From an uncultured Lachnospiraceae bacterium (GTDB lineage Bacteria > Bacillota > Clostridia > Lachnospirales > Lachnospiraceae), in assembly GCA_937885345.1 (NCBI GenBank), contig CAKZZH010000131.1, forward strand, positions 1 to 48,276: a DNA stretch of 48,276 nucleotides. The letters are read 5' to 3'. Every line of letters starts with the position of its first letter. The first letter of the stretch is position 1. Both the position numbers and the translations under genes were made by a program. The notes beneath the pieces were generated by a model that worked only from the letters and a program-made list of their open reading frames with translations, did no database searches and was not told the origin of the DNA. Below, piece after piece: positions 35,011-43,355 of the stretch.

Positions 35011-36073
35011 GAATCCGATTGTTAAATCTGTCTCCAATTATTTCAGACAGAAGAAAGACAAGAGACTTGCGCGTAAGCAGATCAGAGCCGCAAGAAGAAG
35101 AGAATACGAAGGACTTTCGTTTGGAAAGAAGCTTAAGAAAATATTCTCACGCGAGAAGATCCACAAATTCCTCTTTGGCTCCAAGGAACGCAACGGTTTC
35201 CTCAAGATGGTTCTCATATACGGACTGCTCATATGTATAGGTTTCGTATATCTGTTTCCGCTCCTCAACATGATAAGCACCAGCTTCATGAACATGGACG
35301 ACCTTCTTGATACATCGGTAAAATGGATACCCAGTTCATTTTATCTCCAGAACTATATCGATGCAGCCAAGTCAATGGACTTCTGGGTAAGCTTTGCAAA
35401 AGGCTTTGTAATTGCCGGAGCTCCCACACTTTGTAACATCGTGATCTGTATGGTAGTTGGTTACGGATTTGCAAGATATGAATTTAAGGGCAAGAAAATA
35501 CTCATGGTAGTACTTATCTTCTCTTACATTCTTCCGAGCCAGGTAACCATGATACCCAAGTTCGTACTATACAACAATATGGGTATACTCGGAACCTTAT
35601 GGACCTTCATCCTTCCCGCACTTTTCGGAAACGGACTTAACGCACCTATCTTCATACTGATCTTCTATCAGTTCTTTAAGCAGGTGCCCAAGGTACTTAT
35701 GGAGGCAGCGGCGATTGACGGCGCGGGACATTTTAAAGCATTCTTCAGAATTGCTGTTCCGTCCGCGGTACCGGCGATCATAACGGTTCTCCTCTTCTCG
35801 TTCGTTTGGTATTGGAATGAGTCATACCTTACCGAATTGTATGTACAGGGACTTCAGGCGAATCCGTTCTGGTCCAACCTCGTTGTACAGCTCAAGAACT
35901 TTGATACATCGTTTTCGACAAGGGCAACAACGGGTGATGTGGCAACCTCACTCAGTGAGTCGGTTAGAATGGCCGCAACCACACTTAGTATTTTACCTTT
36001 ACTTATCGCTTACTTCATCCTTCAGAGATTCTTCGTCGAGAGTATCGACCGAAGCGGTATCACGGGTGAGTAA
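34940..36073 (+). CDS. Sugar ABC transporter permease with basic N-terminal extension
   Basis: A 377-residue UgpE/MalG-type permease, about 85 residues longer than usual. The extra N-terminus (to about 88) is Lys/Arg-rich and cytoplasmic (KKDKRLARKQIRAARRRE). Six helices follow, with EAA loop EAAAIDGAG and AVPSAVP at about 254-276. The start has AAGGAGG (34923-34929) and lies inside the preceding gene, so the overlap appears real. The basic tail and extension of the two partner permeases could meet at the cytoplasmic face; this is inference. Confidence 0.9.
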   Translation: MQDNSKKNAVAKTTSPTTAAATTKNPIVKSVSNYFRQKKDKRLARKQIRAARRREYEGLSFGKKLKKIFSREKIHKFLFGSKERNGFLKMVLIYGLLICIGFVYLFPLLNMISTSFMNMDDLLDTSVKWIPSSFYLQNYIDAAKSMDFWVSFAKGFVIAGAPTLCNIVICMVVGYGFARYEFKGKKILMVVLIFSYILPSQVTMIPKFVLYNNMGILGTLWTFILPALFGNGLNAPIFILIFYQFFKQVPKVLMEAAAIDGAGHFKAFFRIAVPSAVPAIITVLLFSFVWYWNESYLTELYVQGLQANPFWSNLVVQLKNFDTSFSTRATTGDVATSLSESVRMAATTLSILPLLIAYFILQRFFVESIDRSGITGE

Positions 36074-36140
36074 AATATAATCTATGGTCGAGACCCTTAA
36101 GATACATAAGGGATCACATATAAGACAAAGGAGGACAAAA

Positions 36141-37688
36141 ATGAAAAAAACGTTCAAGAGAGTTCTTGCCGGATTGATTGCGGTAGCTACCATGGGTACG
36201 CTTGTAGCATGTAACGGCGGCGGGGGCTCACAAGGCGGATCGAGCGCAGGGCCGTCAGGTCAGGTTGACGAGAACGGTGTTACATTGGATAACATCACTC
36301 TTACCTACTGGCACTACGAAGATCCCACAACAATGGAGCTTATGGCAGCTAAGTTTACAGAGCTCTATCCCAACATCACTGTTGAGGTTAAGCAGATCTC
36401 TGATATGAGTGCCGATCTCTCCGCTGCAGCTGCAGCCGGAACATTCCCGGATGTATTCTCCGGAACAGATTCTGATACAGCTCTTTCAAATCAGTACTGG
36501 GCTGATATCACCAAATATGTTGAGGAAGATCCCGAGACAGCAGAACTTATGGCGACTGTTGAAGAGTATGGTATCGGTAAGTTTGATACTTCCGTAAGAT
36601 TTGCAATGCCTACTTACTTCCAGCCCAGCGCGATCTTCATAGATCGTAACGTAATTGACAGACTTGGTCTTACAATGCCCGATACAGACTGGACATGGGA
36701 TGAAATGATCCAGCTTATCAAGGATGCGACTGTGGATGACAGAAGCGGTATGAAGACTTATGGACTTGGTTACTATAACAGACTTGATTCACTCTATGGA
36801 ATTGCTGCTTGTTCTTCAGCAGAGAGAGCTATCAAGGGTGAGTTTGGTTTCAACGGTACAGATTTCGACCTTAGCTATTGGGCAGTTGGTGAGCAGCAGT
36901 TCTCCGATCTTAAGCTCGGTGGATATGTAGCTCCTCAGCAGGATTCACAGGCTATGGAAGACTGGTCAGGTGACTATAGTACATGGTTTGGTGCAACAGG
37001 TCACGTAGCAGTATTTTCTGAAGGTTTCTGGACATACATGAACCTTTGGGGTGTTGAAGGATATCAGGAACAGTACGGTCTTGACATCGTTCCTTATGTA
37101 ACTCCTAACGTAGTAGACGAGAAGGAGCATAACATCATTTCTACAATGTTTCTTGGTGGTGTATCTACATCTTGTAAGTATCCTTATGAGGCATATCTCC
37201 TCCTTAAGTTTATGGGATGGGGCATTGACGGATGGAAGGCAAGACTTGAGATCTACAGCGATCCTGCGAACGTTAACGCTGCAAATGTAGCTCTTAAGAA
37301 CTCTAATATGCCCGTTCCTATGACACTTAATGAGGAAATCTGGGCCGGATACAAGGCTCTCTTCCCTGAATATGAGAACGGTGATACAGAGAAGATCCAG
37401 TACTGGGATGATTACTTTGCATCAATTACCAGACCTACTCCTTATGGTTGGTACAGCATTGCAGGTTACTGGAACTTCTGCGACAGCTACTTCAATAAGA
37501 TCGGTATTCATGATCTTTGTGACAATGGTACAGCACACGCTGCTGACTATGTTGACGAAGCAACAGAGCAGGCTAACTACTATCATGCAATGGGTATGAT
37601 CTCATACTTCGGACCTGACGGATATAACATCCTTTCAGAAGATGAGCTTGCTCAGTATCAGGCAGTAATTGATAACTTCGGTAAATAA
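36141..37688 (+). CDS. Solute-binding lipoprotein of a sugar ABC transporter
   Basis: A 515-residue family 1 extracellular solute-binding protein. The lipobox is TLVAC (Cys24), followed by a Gly-rich linker. The binding domain starts with ITLTYWHYEDPTTMELM and includes GTFPDVFSGTDSD and many Trp/Tyr residues that suit oligosaccharide binding. AGGAGG precedes the ATG; an in-frame ATG at 36084 would place the signal peptide inside the protein. Codon choice (GCT, TCT, ACA) is more biased than in the upstream genes, as expected for an abundant binding protein. A hairpin follows the stop codon and may stabilise the message. Confidence 0.93.
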   Translation: MKKTFKRVLAGLIAVATMGTLVACNGGGGSQGGSSAGPSGQVDENGVTLDNITLTYWHYEDPTTMELMAAKFTELYPNITVEVKQISDMSADLSAAAAAGTFPDVFSGTDSDTALSNQYWADITKYVEEDPETAELMATVEEYGIGKFDTSVRFAMPTYFQPSAIFIDRNVIDRLGLTMPDTDWTWDEMIQLIKDATVDDRSGMKTYGLGYYNRLDSLYGIAACSSAERAIKGEFGFNGTDFDLSYWAVGEQQFSDLKLGGYVAPQQDSQAMEDWSGDYSTWFGATGHVAVFSEGFWTYMNLWGVEGYQEQYGLDIVPYVTPNVVDEKEHNIISTMFLGGVSTSCKYPYEAYLLLKFMGWGIDGWKARLEIYSDPANVNAANVALKNSNMPVPMTLNEEIWAGYKALFPEYENGDTEKIQYWDDYFASITRPTPYGWYSIAGYWNFCDSYFNKIGIHDLCDNGTAHAADYVDEATEQANYYHAMGMISYFGPDGYNILSEDELAQYQAVIDNFGK

Positions 37689-37734
37689 TCCGAATGTTTA
37701 ATAAGCCGATAATGCAAATGCTTTAAGTATTTTA

Positions 37735-37762
37735 TCATGGGGCCGATGCCCCGGTCCCATGA
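37735..37762 (+). terminator. Hairpin after the solute-binding protein gene
   Basis: TCATGGGGCC and GGTCCCATGA form a 10-bp stem (one wobble) with an 8-base loop. The next T-run is 11 bases further on, so it is a weak terminator or an mRNA-stabilising structure, allowing partial read-through to the LamG gene. Confidence 0.55.
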
Positions 37763-37802
37763 CTAAAATAGAGTTTTTCATTAAAAAATATGGAGGATAA
37801 TT

Positions 37803-39815
37803 ATGAAAAAAAGAATTATCAGCGCAGCACTTTGCGCAGCTCTTGTAGTAGGTGCTTTTACAGCATGTACCGGCAAAAGCTCAAGCAGCGCAGCTTCAAG
37901 CTCAAGTGCAGCAGAATCTTCTTCTTCTGTAGCAGAAGAAGAGACAACCACAGAAGCAGAAGCTTCTGCAATTCCCGAAGCTATCTATTACAATTCTTGT
38001 GATGAAGCTAACGGCGGTGCAGGTATCCAGATCGTAGATCAGGATACGGCAGCACATACACTTACTCCCAATGAGAGCAAGGAAATTGTATTCATCCCCG
38101 GCGTTAAGGGTGAGTCAATCTACTGTGATGGTGTAAGAGGATTTAAGCTTTCTGATTTCAATGGTCTTGAAGGCGATACCTACACGATCTCATTTTGGAT
38201 GTATCAGACAAGAAGTGCACAGTTTATGCCTGCTGTTCAGGTTGGTAACCCCGTTTACAATGCAGCTGATGGCGTAGAGCACTGGATCAACTTCACATGG
38301 GCAGATGATGACGGTGACGGAACACTTCAGTTCCCTCATATCTGGACATATGATTCAACAGTTGGTGACAGAACAATGTCATATGCTAGCACAACCGATA
38401 CATCAATCGGTAAGTGGACTAACGTAACACTCGTAGTAGACGAGAACTTTGTAAGAGCAGATGGACTTATTGCAGCTACAGTATATATAGACGGTGTTGT
38501 TGCTCAGGGTAAGGAAGGCGACCTCGAGGTAGGTATCTATCCCGGAATTATGGCTACATCAGACAATTTTGATTTCCTTCTCGGCGTAAACTACTGGGAT
38601 GCAGTATGTAAGGGTGCTTACGATGAGATCTATGTATTTGATAAGGCACTTACAGCTGATGAAGCAAAGGCACTTTATGAAGCAGGCGATCCTACCGTTA
38701 AATATGAGCCTCCTGTAAGAACTGTCGAAGTAAAGGTTAACGAGGATGCTATCACACATCTCGGAAGCACGGATCTTAACAATGAGTATGGTTCTACTTA
38801 TTCAGATCCTATCGCTTTAACTGAGAATGCTCTTAAAGAGATCCAGCTTTTCAACTACTCTTCAGGTAAGAACTCATTAGATAACTATTCACTTGTATTT
38901 ACGGCTTCCGAAGATCCTACAGATGTACTTTTCACTCTTAATGCAGATTGTACAGCTACCGATAAGGACGGAAATGAAGTTGCCGATCTTGATTCTTCAT
39001 GGTCATGGGGTAACTGGAATACATGGGAAGAGTCAGTAATGGTAGAAGCAGACGTTGAAATTATCATCGACAGAGACGGAAATAATTTCAAGGTTACACA
39101 GGCTGCAACAGATATCAATGCAGCAGCTAATACCTCTACAACCAATTTCACAATTGATGCTGAGAATATCTACTTGTACATCACCTGCCAGAACTCATAT
39201 GTTGAGCTCCTTAAGGTTGATGACGGTGTAAGAATCACTCCTGATCCTAATGCTATCGCAACGATCGGTGATACCAACTGGACAGCCGGTTGGTGGGCTG
39301 AATTCTCTAAGTCATGGGCTATCAATGATGGCGAGACCAAGACTGTTAAGCTTAACAACTATGGTTCAAAGGGCTCTAATAACTGGGAGAACTACTGTAT
39401 CTGTTTCACTAATACAGAAACTGTAGAAGTATCAACAGCAAAGTCTGTTAACATCGATAAGCTGCCTAAAGCTTTAGATGAAAACGGTATCGGTTATGAA
39501 GGATATGAAGAGTACGCTGTAATGAGATCAGACAAGTATGCATGGGGCTGGGGCGATGATACAGCATTCTCTTACACATGTGAAGGTGATGATTGGGATT
39601 GGGCTACATGGAAGTCTGCAATGAGAGATGCTGATGTAACTCTTACAATCACAAGAAACGGTGATACGATCGTTGTTGATGAGACAACTATCGGCAGAGA
39701 TGGTAACACCTATGCACACAAGACTACTCTTACTTCAAGACTCACTTCAGCAGATCCTTGCTACTTCTTCTTCGTAAATGAGAAGTCATATGTTGAGATT
39801 CTTTCAGTAGAGTAA
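37803..39815 (+). CDS. Non-catalytic LamG lipoprotein with duplicated C-terminal module
   Basis: A 670-residue surface lipoprotein with lipobox FTAC (Cys22) and a Ser/Glu-rich linker to about 55. A LamG-like jelly-roll occupies about 60-295 (YTISFWMYQTRSAQF, GKWTNVTLVVD, YDEIYVFDKALTADEA). Two homologous modules follow at about 305-470 and 476-670, each with an NW/LDNY strand, a W-W-rich stretch (SWGNWNTWEE; WDWATWKSAMRDADV), an ITRNG-type strand and a final SYVELL/SYVEILSV. No hydrolase motif is seen. Aromatic richness and position after the transporter suggest a glycan-capturing protein like those in Bacteroides loci. GGAGG lies before the start. Codon bias is strong, suggesting high expression. 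Confidence 0.75.
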   Translation: MKKRIISAALCAALVVGAFTACTGKSSSSAASSSSAAESSSSVAEEETTTEAEASAIPEAIYYNSCDEANGGAGIQIVDQDTAAHTLTPNESKEIVFIPGVKGESIYCDGVRGFKLSDFNGLEGDTYTISFWMYQTRSAQFMPAVQVGNPVYNAADGVEHWINFTWADDDGDGTLQFPHIWTYDSTVGDRTMSYASTTDTSIGKWTNVTLVVDENFVRADGLIAATVYIDGVVAQGKEGDLEVGIYPGIMATSDNFDFLLGVNYWDAVCKGAYDEIYVFDKALTADEAKALYEAGDPTVKYEPPVRTVEVKVNEDAITHLGSTDLNNEYGSTYSDPIALTENALKEIQLFNYSSGKNSLDNYSLVFTASEDPTDVLFTLNADCTATDKDGNEVADLDSSWSWGNWNTWEESVMVEADVEIIIDRDGNNFKVTQAATDINAAANTSTTNFTIDAENIYLYITCQNSYVELLKVDDGVRITPDPNAIATIGDTNWTAGWWAEFSKSWAINDGETKTVKLNNYGSKGSNNWENYCICFTNTETVEVSTAKSVNIDKLPKALDENGIGYEGYEEYAVMRSDKYAWGWGDDTAFSYTCEGDDWDWATWKSAMRDADVTLTITRNGDTIVVDETTIGRDGNTYAHKTTLTSRLTSADPCYFFFVNEKSYVEILSVE

Positions 39816-39852
39816 TTACAACACAATTATTAACGATAATCAGTGGCTTTAT

Positions 39853-39894
39853 GCGCTCCGGGTTGCGACGAAAGCTTCCCGGAGCGCTTATATT
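39853..39894 (+). terminator. Terminator at the end of the transporter operon
   Basis: GCGCTCCGGG (39853-39862) and CCCGGAGCGC (39878-39887) form a perfect 10-bp GC-rich stem, followed by TTATATTT. Confidence 0.7.
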
Positions 39895-39980
39895 TAAAAG
39901 CGCCGGAGGCAAGGCACATGCCGCTTAATATGATTGTTGCCGGGTACATATTATCTAATGTGTACCTGACAATGATGATA

Positions 39981-40009
39981 TTGAAACAATCGTTCATCAG
40001 AATTATAAA
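39981..40009 (+). promoter_or_regulatory. Promoter of the GH43-GH127 operon
   Basis: TTGAAA (39981-39986), a 17-base spacer, TATAAA (40004-40009). It lies about 25 bases before the first GH43 start. It allows separate control of the enzyme operon from the transporter operon. Confidence 0.65.
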
Positions 40010-40035
40010 ATGATAATCAATAGGAGCGTGTCACT

Positions 40036-41025
40036 ATGGCAGAGAGACCTAGAAACGGTAAATTAACACCCTATAATAATGCTTTTATAGAGCAGAGAGC
40101 GGATCCGTATGTATACAGACATACGGACGGCAAGTATTATTTTACGGCATCCGTGCCCGCTTACGATAAAATAATCCTTCGCTGCGCAGACAGCCTTGAG
40201 GGCCTTAGAACCGCAGAGGAGAAGGTTATCTGGGTTAAGCATGAGAGCGGAGAGATGAGCAAGCATATCTGGGCTCCCGAGATACATTATATTATGGGCA
40301 AGTGGGTAATATATTTTGCAGGATCGAAGGTTGATGATATATGGAGACTTCGCCCCTATACACTTGAGTGCACCGGAAACGATCCTATGACGGATGAATG
40401 GGTTGAGCGCGGAATGATGAAAAGAAGCGATGACGACATATACTCATTCGAGGCATTTTCACTTGATTCCACAGTGTTTGAGCACAAGGGAGATTGGTAT
40501 TTTATATGGGCGGAAAAGGTTAGCGTGGGTATCCAGATTTCCAACCTTTATATCGCTAAAATGGAGACCCCTTTTAAGCTTGCGACTGCGCAGCTGCTCT
40601 TTACAACGCCTGATTATGACTGGGAAAGAGTTGCGATATGGGTTAATGAAGGCCCGGCGGTTATAAAGCATGACGGAAAGATTTTTGTGACATATTCCGC
40701 AAGTGCAACAGGTGAGTGTTACTGCGTCGGAATGCTCAGCATTGACGAGGATGCCGATATTCTTGATCCGAGAGCCTGGAAGAAGGAAAGATATCCCGTA
40801 CTTAAGAGTGACCGCGAAAAGGGCTTCTACGGTCCCGGACACAATAGCTTTACAAAACTTCCGGACGGAAGAGATGTATGCGTGTTCCATGCAAGAACCT
40901 ATCTTGAGATCGAAGGCGATCCACTTTACGATCCCAATCGTCACGCATTCGCAATGGAAGTAAAATGGGATGATAAGGGATATCCCGTATTTGACTACAC
41001 AAATATGCTTTATCAGGGGAGATAA
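40036..41025 (+). CDS. Cytoplasmic GH43 alpha-L-arabinofuranosidase/exo-arabinanase
   Basis: A 329-residue five-bladed propeller enzyme with no signal peptide, so it acts on imported arabino-oligosaccharides. The three GH43 acids are visible: Asp23 in RADPYV (general base), Asp144 in SLDSTVF (pKa modulator) and Glu205 in NEGPAVI (general acid). HIWAPEIH at 77-84 and GPGHNSF near the end are family marks. The sequence resembles the GH43_26-type exo-1,5-alpha-L-arabinofuranosidases; subfamily is from memory. AGGAG precedes the start. It heads the enzyme operon. Confidence 0.87.
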   Translation: MAERPRNGKLTPYNNAFIEQRADPYVYRHTDGKYYFTASVPAYDKIILRCADSLEGLRTAEEKVIWVKHESGEMSKHIWAPEIHYIMGKWVIYFAGSKVDDIWRLRPYTLECTGNDPMTDEWVERGMMKRSDDDIYSFEAFSLDSTVFEHKGDWYFIWAEKVSVGIQISNLYIAKMETPFKLATAQLLFTTPDYDWERVAIWVNEGPAVIKHDGKIFVTYSASATGECYCVGMLSIDEDADILDPRAWKKERYPVLKSDREKGFYGPGHNSFTKLPDGRDVCVFHARTYLEIEGDPLYDPNRHAFAMEVKWDDKGYPVFDYTNMLYQGR

Positions 41026-41026
41026 A

Positions 41027-43075
41027 ATGGACTTATCGAAGAGCAGCAGAGAGATTGATCTACATGATATTCAAATAACCGACAGTTTCTGGAACGGTAA
41101 AATGGAACTTATCAGAAAGACCGTTATCCCTTATCAGTGGGATATCCTGAATGATAAGGTGCCTGAGGCTGTTCCGAGCTATTGCATGCATAATTTTAAA
41201 GTAGCAGGCAGGATGAATAAAGAGAAGAGAGACAAGGGGGACGCATATGTAGCACCCACCTACACTTTTCGCGGTTTTGAGAGTCTGCCCAAGGACCCGA
41301 AGAATCCCAAGGACGATGAATTCTACGGCTTTGTGTTTCAGGACAGTGATTTCTCTAAATGGATCGAAGCGGTCGGCTATTCACTTATCAATCATCCGGA
41401 TCCGGAGCTTGAGAAGGTCGCTGACGAGGCCATAGACATCGTATGCGACGCTCAGCTTGATAACGGATATCTTGATACCTATTACATCATAAACGGTATG
41501 GATAAAGCTTTTACGAATCTTAGAGACCATCATGAGCTTTACTGTTTCGGGCATCTTACCGAAGGCGCGGTAAGTTACTATAAAGCAACCGGCAAGAGAA
41601 AACTTCTCGATGCGGCTTGCAGATTTGCAGATTATATCGATTCATATTTCGGACCTGAAGAAGGTAAGTGCAAAGGTTATCCCGGACATGAGATCGCCGA
41701 GATGGCGCTTGTCAGACTGTATGAAGTAACAGGCAATAAGAAATATCTTGATCTCTCGGCCTTTTTCCTTGATGAAAGAGGCAGGAAACCTTATTACTAC
41801 GATAAAGAATTCAATATAGAGAACAGAAAAGAAGGCGAGCTTGATTATTATTATCTTCAGGCACATCTGCCTGTAAGAGAGCAGTCGCAGGCAACGGGAC
41901 ATGCCGTAAGAGCGGTATATCTCTATAGCGGTATGGCCGATATGGCAAGGCTTTCCGGCGATGACTCCATGTACGAGGCATGTTTAAGGCTGTGGAACAG
42001 CATTACCAATGAACAGATGTATATAACGGGAGGGATCGGCTCTACGGTACTCGGAGAAGCATTTTCCTATCCCTTTGACCTTCCCAACGATTCGGCATAT
42101 GCTGAGACCTGTGCATCCATCGGGCTTATTTTCTTTGCGATAAGAATGCTCCAAATCAAGCCCGATTCAAAGTATGCCGATGTTATGGAGCTTGCACTAT
42201 ATAATACCGTTCTTAGCGGGATGTCGGCGGATGGCAAGAGCTTTTTCTATGTCAATCCTCTTGAGGCAAATCCCAAGGCTTCACTGCTTGATGAGCGTAA
42301 GCGCCATGTTAAGACAACAAGACAGAAGTGGTTTGGCTGTGCATGCTGTCCTCCCAATCTTGCAAGACTTATCAGTTCACTCGGAAGATATGCATATACG
42401 GTTTCCGATGATACTTTGTTTGTTCACCTGTATATAGGCGGAGTTATATCAACTACGATAAGCGGGAGCGATGTTGAGGTCACCGTAACAAGTGATGTTC
42501 CAAACAGTGGTAATGTAGGTCTCTCGCTCAAATGCGACCACGAATTCGAAGGAACACTCGCTCTCAGGATTCCCGGCTGGGCCGGAGGGAGCTATCGAGA
42601 TCCGGTTATCGATGGAATGAATACCAGACGCGAAGACGGATATCTGTATATTACGGGTAAATTTCGAAACGGATATTCAATTAAACTTGATTTTCGTATG
42701 GAGCCGAGAGTTATCGAAGCCGACAGCCGCGTAAGAGAGGACGAGGGCAAGGTTGCACTTTTGAGGGGTCCTGTAGTCTATTGCCTGGAGGAGGTCGATA
42801 ACGGCAAAGATCTTCATCTTCTCAGGATGCGCGTGGAAAAGGGCTTTGAAGAGGTTCATTCGATGCTGAACGGCATGCAGACAGTTATTTTAAAATGCTA
42901 TGGAAAGCGCAGGATCCCCTTCGACGGAAGCATGAACGACACTTCCAAATCCGGACTGTATCACACATACACAAAGCCGCAGTATAAGGATGTGACACTC
43001 AAATTCATTCCTTATTTTGAATGGGCCAACAGAGGCGAAGGTGAGATGAGTGTGTACATAGCGCCGGCAACCTAA
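41027..43075 (+). CDS. Cytoplasmic GH127 beta-L-arabinofuranosidase
   Basis: A 682-residue enzyme of the HypBA1 type, which splits beta-1,2-linked arabinofuranose disaccharides from plant hydroxyproline glycans or from pectin. The cysteine-zinc centre is clear: Glu360-Thr-Cys362 in YAETCASIG and Cys440-Cys441 in FGCACCPPNLARL, with Cys440 the predicted nucleophile. The barrel spans about 15-450 and two beta-sandwich domains follow. No signal peptide. The start lies one base after the GH43 stop, preceded by GGGGAGA. It differs in compartment and build from the secreted GH127/GH146 at 18699. Confidence 0.92.
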   Translation: MDLSKSSREIDLHDIQITDSFWNGKMELIRKTVIPYQWDILNDKVPEAVPSYCMHNFKVAGRMNKEKRDKGDAYVAPTYTFRGFESLPKDPKNPKDDEFYGFVFQDSDFSKWIEAVGYSLINHPDPELEKVADEAIDIVCDAQLDNGYLDTYYIINGMDKAFTNLRDHHELYCFGHLTEGAVSYYKATGKRKLLDAACRFADYIDSYFGPEEGKCKGYPGHEIAEMALVRLYEVTGNKKYLDLSAFFLDERGRKPYYYDKEFNIENRKEGELDYYYLQAHLPVREQSQATGHAVRAVYLYSGMADMARLSGDDSMYEACLRLWNSITNEQMYITGGIGSTVLGEAFSYPFDLPNDSAYAETCASIGLIFFAIRMLQIKPDSKYADVMELALYNTVLSGMSADGKSFFYVNPLEANPKASLLDERKRHVKTTRQKWFGCACCPPNLARLISSLGRYAYTVSDDTLFVHLYIGGVISTTISGSDVEVTVTSDVPNSGNVGLSLKCDHEFEGTLALRIPGWAGGSYRDPVIDGMNTRREDGYLYITGKFRNGYSIKLDFRMEPRVIEADSRVREDEGKVALLRGPVVYCLEEVDNGKDLHLLRMRVEKGFEEVHSMLNGMQTVILKCYGKRRIPFDGSMNDTSKSGLYHTYTKPQYKDVTLKFIPYFEWANRGEGEMSVYIAPAT

Positions 43076-43092
43076 GGCACAGCCGATGATAA

Positions 43093-43353
43093 ATGAGTAT
43101 GGAAGAAAAAGAATTAAGGATCTGTAAAAAATGTCTGCTTCGCGAATACGATGAACAGGCATATAAAGAAACTCTTGAGGAATACATAATCAAGATTGGC
43201 AACGCAAGGGTTTCGGATGAAGAATATTCAAGAAGAATGGATATTTGTAAGCAGTGCGATCTGCTTAATATGGGCACTTGCGGGGCATGCGGATGTTATG
43301 TGGAGCTTCGTGGGGCCGCACAAAACGGACATTGTCCGAGAAAGAAGTGGTAA
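43093..43353 (+). CDS. Small cysteine-rich DUF6171 protein
   Basis: An 86-residue protein with paired cysteines (RICKKCLLREYD near the N-terminus, ICKQCDLLNMGTCGACGCYVELR and CPRKKW at the end), which look like zinc-ribbon ligands. It resembles the DUF6171 family of Firmicutes, of unknown function. There is no strong ribosome binding site; the start may be ATG at 43093 or the next ATG at 43099. It lies between GH127 and a GH43 gene in the same operon, 17 bases after the former and 2 before the latter. Confidence 0.7.
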   Translation: MSMEEKELRICKKCLLREYDEQAYKETLEEYIIKIGNARVSDEEYSRRMDICKQCDLLNMGTCGACGCYVELRGAAQNGHCPRKKW

Positions 43354-43355
43354 TT

